Assembly (NCBI GenBank): GCA_964540905.1
Contig: CAZIOS010000008.1
Location: 1-64,000, forward strand
Origin: VAYN01 sp964540905
GTDB lineage: Bacteria > Actinomycetota > Thermoleophilia > Solirubrobacterales > 70-9
Direction of reading: 5' to 3'
DNA: 64,000 nucleotides
Position 1 is the stretch's first letter. Each line of letters starts with the position of its first letter. Positions 57,871-64,000 of this stretch are shown here, one piece after another. Under the pieces are notes generated by a model that ran no database searches, was not told the DNA's origin, and saw nothing but the letters and a program-made list of their open reading frames with translations. The translations under genes and the position numbers were made by a program.

Positions 57871-60800
57871 GTGAGCGAGACGACGAGGGACGACGCCGAG
57901 CGCAAGCAGGTCACCGTGCTCTTCGCCGACGTCAGCGGCTCGATGGACCTGGCCGAGCAGCAGGACCCGGAGGAGTGGCGCAAGATCATGCAGCGCTTCT
58001 TCGCGATCCTCGCTGGCGCCGTCGGCCGCTTCGAGGGCACCGTCGACAAGTTCACCGGCGACGGCATCATGGCCGTCTTCGGCGCCCCGGTCGCCCACGA
58101 GGACCATGCCCAGCGCGCCTGCTACGCGGCGCTGAAGATGCTCGAGGACGTCTCCGCCTATGCCGCCGAGCTGCGGCGCGGGCCCGGCCTCAACTTCTCG
58201 ACCCGGATCGGGATCAACTCGGGCGAGGTCGTCGCCGGGGCGATCGGCGACGGCGCCGGCGACTACACCGCGATCGGCCACACGGTCGGGCTGGCGCAGC
58301 GGATGGAGGCGCTGGCCGAGCCCGGCAAGGCCTACGTGGCCGAGAGCACCGCGGCGCTGGCCCGGGGCTTCCTCGACCTCGAGGACCTGGGCGAGTTCGC
58401 GATCAAGGGCGCGAGCCGGCCGGTCCGCGTCTTCGAGCTGGCCGGGGTCGGCGCCGCCCGCTCCCGCCTCGACCTCTCGCGCCAGCGCGGCTTCTCCCGC
58501 TTCGTCGGCCGCGGCGCCGAGATGGCGGTGCTGGAGCAGGCGCTGGAGCGGGCCAAGGCGGGGGAGGGGGGCGCGGTCGGGCTCGCCGCCGACCCCGGCG
58601 TCGGCAAGAGCCGCCTCAGCCGCGAGTTCGCCGAGCGCTGCCGCGCCGACGGGGTCCAGGTCTTCGAGGCGCAGGCCCAGGCCCACGGGGAGTCGATCCC
58701 CTACCTGCCGGTGCTGCAGATGCTGCGCGCCTTCTTCGGGATCGGCGAGCGCGAGCCGGAGCAGCTGGCGCGCGAGAAGATCGCCGGCCGGGCGCTGCTG
58801 CTCGACCCCGACTTCGCCGACGAGTTGCCGCTGACCTTCGACTTCCTCGGCGTCCCCGACCCCGAGCGGCCGCAGCCGCAGATGAGCCCGGAGGCGCGGC
58901 AGCGGGCGCTGGGGACGATCGTCTGCCGCCTGGTCAACGCGCCGAGCCGGCGCAAGACGCTGGTCCTGGTGCTGGAGGACCTGCACTGGATCGACGAGGG
59001 CAGCAACGCGATGCTGCGGCAGCTGGTCGAGTCGATCGCCGGCACCAACACCCTCGCCGTCGTCAACTTCCGGCCCGAATACACGCCGGCCTGGGCCGCC
59101 TCGCCCGCCTACCGGCAGATCTCGCTGCAGCCGCTGCGGCGGGCGGACACCGCCGAGCTGCTGCGCGACCTCGCCGGCGCCGACCCCTCGCTCGACGGCC
59201 TCGACGAGCCGATCCACGAGCGCACTCAGGGCAACCCCTTCTTCATCGAGGAGATCGTCCGCGAGCTGGCCGAGTCCGGCCACCTCGAGGGCGAGCGCGG
59301 CGCCTACCGGCTGCTGGCGCCGATCGAGGACGCGCGGGTGCCGGTCACCGTGCAGGCGATCCTCGCCGCCCGCATCGACCGTCTCTCGCCCGCCGCCAAG
59401 CAGCTGCTGCAGGCCGCCTCGGTGCTCGGTAAGGAGGTCGGCGCCCGCTCGCTGGGGCTGACCGCCGGCCTCGCCGAGGGGGAGCTGGAGGCGGCGTTGT
59501 GCGAGCTGGTCGAGGGCGGCTTCCTGTTCGAAGCCGAGCTCTACCCGCGGCGGCTGCTGGCCTTCCGCCACCCGCTGACCCGCGAGGTCGCCTACGGGAC
59601 CCAGCTCGGCGAGCGCCGGGCGGCGACCCACGCCGCCGCGGCGCGGGCGCTGATCGAGCTCGAGCCGGAGCGGCTCGACGAGCTGGCGGCGCTGGTCGCC
59701 CACCACTTCGCCGAGGGCGGCGAGACTCTGGAAGCGGCGCGCTGGTTCGCCCGCGCCGCGCACCGCGCCGGCCACACCCGGCCCCAGGACGCGCTGGCGC
59801 TCTGGCAGCGGGTGACGGCGCTGGCCGACGCGCTGGAGGAGAGCGACGAGGCGCTGGCGCTGGCCGTCTCCTCGCGTCTGCTGCAGCTCGAATACGCCTG
59901 GCGGCTGGGGATGGACCGCGAGCAGGCCGAGGCGCTGGCCGCCGAGGCGACCATGATCGCCGAGCGGCTCGGCGACGTCTCCTCGCTGGCATTGCTGAAG
60001 CTGCTGACCGGCGCCCGGCCCGGCGTCGCCAACCACGCCGGCGAATGGGTCGCCGCCGCCGCCGAGGCGACTGCGCTGGCCGACGAGACCGGTGACCCCG
60101 GGCTGCGGGTTGCGGTACGCAGCGCCGGCGCCTACGCGCAGATCTGCGCTGGCGACCTCGACGGGATCGAAGCGACGGTCGACGAGCTGATCGCCCTGAC
60201 CGGGGGCGACGCGACGGTCGGCGCCGGGATCGTCGTCGACTGCCCGCTCGCCTGGGGGCCGATGGCAAAGGCCATGGTGATGCGCGAGCGCAACCGGATC
60301 GGGGAGGCCGAAGCGCTGGCCGACGAGGCGCTGCGGGTCGCGATCGAGCACGACGACCCCGAGACCGAGAGCTGGGCGTTGGGGACGAAGTCCTCGCTGC
60401 TGGCCGACCGCGGGGAGATCGAGGCCGCCCTGGCGCTGGCGCGCCGCAACCGCGAGCTGACCGAGCGGCTCGGCGACGTCTTTTCGCGCAGCACCGCGCT
60501 GACGGCGCTCACCTACGTGCTGCTGGCCGCCGGCGAGCCCCAGCAGGCGCTGGAGGCGATCGAGCTCTCGGAGGGGATCTACCGCGAGGCGATGGGTTCC
60601 GGCGGCGAGTCCGAGGCCTGGCGCGGGATCCTCCGCGCCCGCGCTCTGCTCGCTCTCGATCACATCGAGCAGGCGCTGGAGGTGGCGGAGTGGGCCGCCG
60701 CCACCGCCGATCGCAAGGGCATGGGATGGCAGACGCCACCCGCCTTCCTCACCCTCGCCCAGGCCCGCTTCGCCGCCGGCGCTCCCGGGGTCGAGGAGGC

Positions 60801-60894
60801 GTTGGGGGAGGCGACCGAGCGCGCGACCCGCAGCGGCCACACGATGTCGCTGCGGCGGATCGAGTCCGAGCGCGCCGCCCTCACCGCCGCTTAG
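57871..60894 (+). CDS. Class III adenylate/guanylate cyclase with AAA ATPase and TPR-like region
   Basis: A 1007-aa soluble multidomain protein. Cyclase domain ~8-185: VTVLFADVSGSMDLAEQ (metal Asp) and KFTGDGIMAVFGAPV (second Asp). NACHT/AAA-type ATPase ~215-560: GLAADPGVGKSRLS (Walker A) and LVLVLEDLHWIDEGS (Walker B). Then a helical TPR-like region to the end, rich in Leu/Ala/Glu. The start is GTG. Probably a sensor producing cyclic nucleotide under ATP-dependent control; the stimulus is unknown. Confidence 0.88.
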   Translation: MSETTRDDAERKQVTVLFADVSGSMDLAEQQDPEEWRKIMQRFFAILAGAVGRFEGTVDKFTGDGIMAVFGAPVAHEDHAQRACYAALKMLEDVSAYAAELRRGPGLNFSTRIGINSGEVVAGAIGDGAGDYTAIGHTVGLAQRMEALAEPGKAYVAESTAALARGFLDLEDLGEFAIKGASRPVRVFELAGVGAARSRLDLSRQRGFSRFVGRGAEMAVLEQALERAKAGEGGAVGLAADPGVGKSRLSREFAERCRADGVQVFEAQAQAHGESIPYLPVLQMLRAFFGIGEREPEQLAREKIAGRALLLDPDFADELPLTFDFLGVPDPERPQPQMSPEARQRALGTIVCRLVNAPSRRKTLVLVLEDLHWIDEGSNAMLRQLVESIAGTNTLAVVNFRPEYTPAWAASPAYRQISLQPLRRADTAELLRDLAGADPSLDGLDEPIHERTQGNPFFIEEIVRELAESGHLEGERGAYRLLAPIEDARVPVTVQAILAARIDRLSPAAKQLLQAASVLGKEVGARSLGLTAGLAEGELEAALCELVEGGFLFEAELYPRRLLAFRHPLTREVAYGTQLGERRAATHAAAARALIELEPERLDELAALVAHHFAEGGETLEAARWFARAAHRAGHTRPQDALALWQRVTALADALEESDEALALAVSSRLLQLEYAWRLGMDREQAEALAAEATMIAERLGDVSSLALLKLLTGARPGVANHAGEWVAAAAEATALADETGDPGLRVAVRSAGAYAQICAGDLDGIEATVDELIALTGGDATVGAGIVVDCPLAWGPMAKAMVMRERNRIGEAEALADEALRVAIEHDDPETESWALGTKSSLLADRGEIEAALALARRNRELTERLGDVFSRSTALTALTYVLLAAGEPQQALEAIELSEGIYREAMGSGGESEAWRGILRARALLALDHIEQALEVAEWAAATADRKGMGWQTPPAFLTLAQARFAAGAPGVEEALGEATERATRSGHTMSLRRIESERAALTAA

Positions 60895-60908
60895 GCAGAA
60901 TGGCGGCG

Positions 60909-61883
60909 ATGAGCGAGACGGTCTTCGTCACCGGCGGCTCCGGCTTCATCGGCGGCCGCCTGATCGAGCGGCTGGTCGGCGAAGGGAAGTCGGTGCGGGC
61001 GCTGGCCCGTTCCGACGCTGCCGCGGCGAAGGTTGCCGGGCTCGGCGCCGAGCCGGTTCGCGGCGAGCTCGGCGACCGCGCCTCGCTGGCGGCGGGCGCC
61101 GCCGGCACCGGCACCGCCTTCCACCTCGCCGCCCACCTCGGTGAGTGGGGGCCCTGGGAGGAGTTCGAGCGCGGCAACGTCGAGGGCACCCGCAACGCGC
61201 TGGCCGCCTGCGCCGAGGCTGGCGTCGGCCGCTTCGTCCACTGCGGCACCGAGGCGGCGCTGATGGCCGGCGAGCCGCTGGTTCACGTCGACGAGACGGC
61301 GCCGCTGCGCCCCGACTCGCCCGCTCCCTACCCGGCGACCAAGGCGCGGGCTGAGCAGGCGGTGCGCGACGGCGCCCGCGCGGGCTTCGAGACGGTGGTG
61401 GTGCGGCCGCGCTTCGTCTGGGGCAGGGGCGACACGACGCTGCTGCCGGGGATGGTCGAGCTGGTCGAAGCCGGCAAATTCGCCTGGGTCGGCGGCGGCC
61501 GCAACGTCACCGACACCACCCACGTCGACAACGTCGTCGAGGGATTGCTGCTGGCCGCCGCCAAGGGACGCTCCGGCGAGGCCTACTTCGTCACCGACGA
61601 CGAGCCCGTCGTCTTCCGCGAGTTCGTCAGCGCGATGCTGCGGACCCAGGGCGCCGAGCCGTCCGACCGCAGCCTGCCGGCCTGGACGGCGCGTCCGCTG
61701 GCCCGCATCTGCGAGACCGCCTGGAAGCTGCTGCCGCTCCCCGGCGAACCGCCGATGACCACCTTCCGCGCCTGGATCCTGACCCAGGAGTGCACGATCA
61801 ACATCGCCAAGGCCCGCACCGAGCTCGGCTACGCCCCGAAGGTCAGCCGCGTCCAGGGCCTGGCGGCGATGCGCTTGACCTGA
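60909..61883 (+). CDS. NAD-dependent epimerase/dehydratase family protein
   Basis: A 324-aa extended SDR. VFVTGGSGFIGGRLIERLVGEGKSV (in pieces) binds the cofactor, and YPATKARAEQAV carries the active-site Tyr/Lys. FVWGRGDTTLLPGMVEL and VDNVVEGLLLAA recall the 3-beta-HSD-like subgroup. The ATG at 60909 (MSETVFVTG) is preferred; ATG 60900 is possible. It starts 14 bases after the cyclase stop. Confidence 0.87.
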   Translation: MSETVFVTGGSGFIGGRLIERLVGEGKSVRALARSDAAAAKVAGLGAEPVRGELGDRASLAAGAAGTGTAFHLAAHLGEWGPWEEFERGNVEGTRNALAACAEAGVGRFVHCGTEAALMAGEPLVHVDETAPLRPDSPAPYPATKARAEQAVRDGARAGFETVVVRPRFVWGRGDTTLLPGMVELVEAGKFAWVGGGRNVTDTTHVDNVVEGLLLAAAKGRSGEAYFVTDDEPVVFREFVSAMLRTQGAEPSDRSLPAWTARPLARICETAWKLLPLPGEPPMTTFRAWILTQECTINIAKARTELGYAPKVSRVQGLAAMRLT

Positions 61884-61928
61884 CCGCGCGGGGGCCGACC
61901 CTGTGCGCAGAGCACCAATCCCCGCGCC

Positions 61929-61964
61929 CTTTGCTTGACAAAGCTTTAGCAAAGTAGGCAGAAT
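61929..61964 (+). promoter_or_regulatory. Promoter with overlapping inverted repeat
   Basis: TTGACA (61935-61940), 18 bases, CAGAAT (61959-61964) form a promoter with a perfect -35 box. CTTTGCT (61929-61935) and AGCAAAG (61948-61954) make an inverted repeat over the -35 and spacer, with the self-complementary AAAGCTTT inside. The repeat may be an operator for a repressor. Confidence 0.6.
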
Positions 61965-61994
61965 CGGGACAGGCGAGCGGGCGAGGAGGCAAGC

Positions 61995-62570
61995 ATGTTG
62001 GGAAAGGCGAAGTTGGCGGTGATAAGCATGGCGGCGGTGGCGTTCCTGGCGATGCCGGCGACGGCCTCGGCGGGTGTGTGGCTGCACGAAGGCGTAGAAC
62101 TGGCGGCCATCGCGAACGTGGAAATGGTCGGGTCCGTGGAATTCGAATTCACGATGGTCCCCGGAACCAAATTCATCTGCGGCGAAGTCTTCGCCGACCT
62201 CGAAGCGAAACCCGGCGGCGGCGGTGGGATCAATGCCTTCGAAAGGGAGACACTGAGTTGTGGGGGCGAAGGCCTGTACGAAGGGTGCACGCTTGCCGCA
62301 CACAGCGAACCCGGCCTCCCCTGGGCCGTCACCGTGAACGAAAACGACGTCTCGGTGAAAAACGTCCGGCTGAACTACGTCTTCGACAAAGGATGCTTCC
62401 TGGAAGAAGCGCAGGTGAAAATCCCGACGATGACGCTGACGCCCGACAACCAGGAAGCGATCACCGAATTCACGATCAGCGGCGAAGGGGTCGACCAGTC
62501 GACCCTGCTCCCGGTCAAGATCAGCGGCACGCTCTTTCCAGCCGAAGCCGAAACATACGGGATCGAATGA
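61995..62570 (+). CDS. Secreted protein of unknown function
   Basis: A 191-aa protein with a signal peptide (AVISMAAVAFLAMPATASA) and a beta-rich acidic mature part containing four Cys (KFICGEVF, LSCGGEG, GCTLAAH, GCFLEEA). Codons GAA and AAA are used far more than in the flanking genes, so it may be acquired or tuned for another expression state. GGAGG lies seven bases before the ATG. It is preceded by a near-consensus promoter with an inverted repeat. No family recognised. Confidence 0.7.
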   Translation: MLGKAKLAVISMAAVAFLAMPATASAGVWLHEGVELAAIANVEMVGSVEFEFTMVPGTKFICGEVFADLEAKPGGGGGINAFERETLSCGGEGLYEGCTLAAHSEPGLPWAVTVNENDVSVKNVRLNYVFDKGCFLEEAQVKIPTMTLTPDNQEAITEFTISGEGVDQSTLLPVKISGTLFPAEAETYGIE

Positions 62571-62577
62571 GGCTGGC

Positions 62578-62632
62578 GCTGACGCTTCTGCTCCAGTGTC
62601 CGCATAGCGGACACAACTGCAGACGCGTCAGC
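62578..62632. terminator. Long composite palindrome between converging genes
   Basis: Outer arms GCTGACGC/GCGTCAGC, middle arms TCTGC/GCAGA and inner arms GTGTCCG/CGGACAC around CATAG. It overlaps the MerR stop and follows the secreted-protein stop by seven bases, a natural place for a two-way terminator, but there is no U-run. The loop CGCTATG (other strand) matches the bioD palindrome and the 37023 hairpin. Confidence 0.55.
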
Positions 62633-63320
62633 CTCGCCGCCGCTCCAGCTCCGCCACCAGCAGCTTGGTGTGCAGGGCGGCGATCAGGTCCTTGAGCGGT
62701 TGGGCGCCGGCTTCGAGCATGTCGACGACGCGCTCGGGAGGAACCTCGCCGGCGAGGCGGTTCATCACCACGTCGACCTCCTGGCGGACCAGCTCCTCGA
62801 GCGCGGTCTTGTAGCGCAGGGTGTCGTAGACGGTGAAGCCGATCTGCTCGTCGTAGCCGCCGGCGCGGAAGCGGCCGATCGCCTCGATGATCGTCACGTC
62901 GGAGGGGGAGTAGCCGCGGCTGTTGGGGCTGAGGACCTCGATCTCCTCGAGCCGGTCGAGCACCTCCTTCGGCAGGCCGTAGCGCTTGCGTACCTCGGCG
63001 GCGCTGGTCCGCGCCCGCTCGCCGGCCAGCGCCCGGTCGAGGATCCGGTCCTCCAGCTCCAGCAGCGCTCCGGCCCGGTCGGGGTCCTCGTCGAGGACCG
63101 ACTTGATCGCCTTCAGCGGCATGAAGCGCTCCTCCTGCAGGCGCTTGATCAGCCGGATCCGGTCGACGAACTCGGGTGGGTAGTAGGCCATGTTGCGGCT
63201 GGTCTTGACCGGCTCCGGCAGCAGGCCCTCGCGCAGGTAGTGCTTGATCGTCGGCGCCGGCACCCCCGAGGCCTCGGCCAGCTCGCCCATCCGCAGCAGC
63301 TCGGTGGCGTTGCCGCTCAC
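62628..63320 (-). CDS. MerR-family transcriptional regulator
   Basis: A 230-aa regulator. The MerR helix-turn-helix is MGELAEASGVPAPTIKHYLREGLLPEP with YYPPEFVDRIRLIKRLQEE (~11-65). The remainder is helical with no metal-binding Cys, so the effector is probably organic. The GTG start overlaps the CoA-transferase stop (GTGA); the ATG at 63290 is an alternative. It may regulate the upstream acyl-CoA genes. Confidence 0.9.
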   Translation of the reverse strand: MSGNATELLRMGELAEASGVPAPTIKHYLREGLLPEPVKTSRNMAYYPPEFVDRIRLIKRLQEERFMPLKAIKSVLDEDPDRAGALLELEDRILDRALAGERARTSAAEVRKRYGLPKEVLDRLEEIEVLSPNSRGYSPSDVTIIEAIGRFRAGGYDEQIGFTVYDTLRYKTALEELVRQEVDVVMNRLAGEVPPERVVDMLEAGAQPLKDLIAALHTKLLVAELERRRG

Positions 63321-64000
63321 GCCCGGAACTCCATCGCCCCGTCGGCGTTGGGGCCGGCGGCGGCGCCCGACTCCAGCATCGCCGCGACCTCCGCCTCCGA
63401 GTAGCCGGCCTCGCGCAGTGCCTCCTCGGTGTGCTCGCCGAAGGCCGGCGCCGGCCGGGTCGGGTCGCCGGGGGTGCGGCCCAGCTTCAGCGGCAGGCCG
63501 AGCTGGCGCACCGTCCCCAGCCCCGGCTGTTCGATCTCGACCACCATCTCGCGCGCCCGCACCAACTCCGAGTCGAGCGCCTCGTCGAGGTCGAGGATCG
63601 GCTCGATGCAGCAGTCGTGCTCGTCGTTGAAGGCGAGCCACTCGGCCTGGGTGCGGGAGCGGAAGACCGCCGCCACCTCGCGCCAGGCAGCGGACCCCGG
63701 CGCCTCGAACTGCGCCTCGATCAGGTCGGGACGGCCGACCCCGTCGCAGAGCGCCGCCCAGAACTTCGGCTCCAGGGCGCCGCAGCTGACCCAGCCGTCG
63801 GCGGCCTCGTAGGGGAGGTAACAGATCAGGCCGCCGGCGAGCTGCTGCTCGCCGCGCCGCGGCACCTCCTGGTCGCAGAAGTAGCGGCCGGCGACCATCG
63901 CCAGCCAGGAGAGGGCGCCGTCGGTCATCGAGACGTCGACCAGCTGCCCCTCGCCGGAGCGCCGCCGCTCGTGCAGCGCCGCCATCACCCCGAAGGCGGC
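63317..64000 (-). CDS. CaiB/BaiF family III CoA-transferase (5' part outside window)
   Basis: The frame is open through the last base of the window, so the N-terminus is beyond 64000. The visible 228 residues include GEGQLVDVSMTDGALSWLAM (with the active-site Asp of family III), LICYLPYEAADGWVSCGALEPKFWAALC and the C-terminal AFGEHTEEALREAGYSEAEVAAM. The family includes alpha-methylacyl-CoA racemases. Substrate unknown. Confidence 0.92.
   Translation of the reverse strand, partial: AAFGVMAALHERRRSGEGQLVDVSMTDGALSWLAMVAGRYFCDQEVPRRGEQQLAGGLICYLPYEAADGWVSCGALEPKFWAALCDGVGRPDLIEAQFEAPGSAAWREVAAVFRSRTQAEWLAFNDEHDCCIEPILDLDEALDSELVRAREMVVEIEQPGLGTVRQLGLPLKLGRTPGDPTRPAPAFGEHTEEALREAGYSEAEVAAMLESGAAAGPNADGAMEFRA

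Noticed and set aside
56617..60840. A 1407-codon open frame on the minus strand
   Set aside because: It mirrors the cyclase gene and the acyl-CoA dehydrogenase. Such long antisense frames arise from high GC at third codon positions; composition is Gly/Arg/Leu/Asp-rich without motifs.

Overview
The window looks like chromosomal DNA of a high-GC actinobacterium. The ribosomal gene order, the zinc-type S14 and S4, the leaderless-looking promoters and several secreted protein families suggest class Thermoleophilia, near Solirubrobacterales. That placement is inference; no 16S gene is present. One assembly gap of 100 N (31366-31465) lies inside the window.

Layout. 1-9253 is the S10/spc ribosomal block, from the 3' part of rpsC through rplP, rpmC, rpsQ, rplN, rplX, rplE, rpsZ, rpsH, rplF, rplR, rpsE, rpmD, rplO, secY, adk and map, mostly with overlapping stop/start codons. 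9255-12660 is an accessory stretch: an O-methyltransferase gene, a decayed IS5-like element, a TlpA-like thioredoxin, a small secreted Cys-containing protein and a decayed IS3-like element. It sits where infA is normally found, and no infA is seen. 12661-19177 resumes the conserved order: rpmJ, rpsM, rpsK, rpsD, rpoA, rplQ, truA, surE, ligA. 19239-31359 holds small membrane proteins, a DacB-type carboxypeptidase, a patatin-like lipase, LemA, rubredoxin, a GMC oxidoreductase, superoxide dismutase, a glycosidase, tRNA-Pro(CGG), a DsbA-like protein, an acyl-CoA synthetase and a Nudix hydrolase. 31474-33163 is an ECF sigma factor with a membrane DUF4349 partner. 33219-42337 carries biotin synthesis (bioA, then bioD-bioF-bioB), interrupted by a ferredoxin-reductase/fatty-acid-desaturase pair and a MarR regulator/exporter pair. 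42390-54501 has a family 3 glycosidase, a CHASE-GGDEF cyclase, a DNA glycosylase, enoyl-CoA hydratase, a TB7.3-like biotinyl protein, a glycosyltransferase, glpK, an acyltransferase, a lactonase-like hydrolase, SDRs, a VapBC pair and a deazaflavin-type oxidoreductase. 54542-64000 ends with a GAP-family membrane protein, SixA, a glyoxalase-GNAT fusion, an acyl-CoA dehydrogenase, a large cyclase-ATPase, an epimerase, a secreted protein, a MerR regulator and a partial CoA-transferase.

The most unusual signal is a set of palindromic DNA elements sitting inside genes. An 80-bp element with a 15-bp core stem and internal hairpins occurs twice (about 1407-1492 and 5657-5744; 78 of 80 bases identical), in the same reading frame, in the extra tails of rpsQ (S17) and rpsE (S5). 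The outer arms of the two copies differ in sequence, but each still pairs with itself. A second palindrome with a perfect 14-bp stem is inserted in frame in bioD (39601-39639), at a point where BioD proteins normally have no residues. Its loop carries a 7-mer, CGCTATG, that is also found in the loops of two intergenic hairpins (37023-37040 and 62578-62632). These resemble in principle the Rickettsia palindromic elements, but I do not recognise the families.

Functionally the window combines translation and transcription core genes with lipid metabolism (acyl-CoA synthetase, dehydrogenase and hydratase, desaturase, acyltransferase, CoA-transferase), biotin supply and redox or envelope maintenance.
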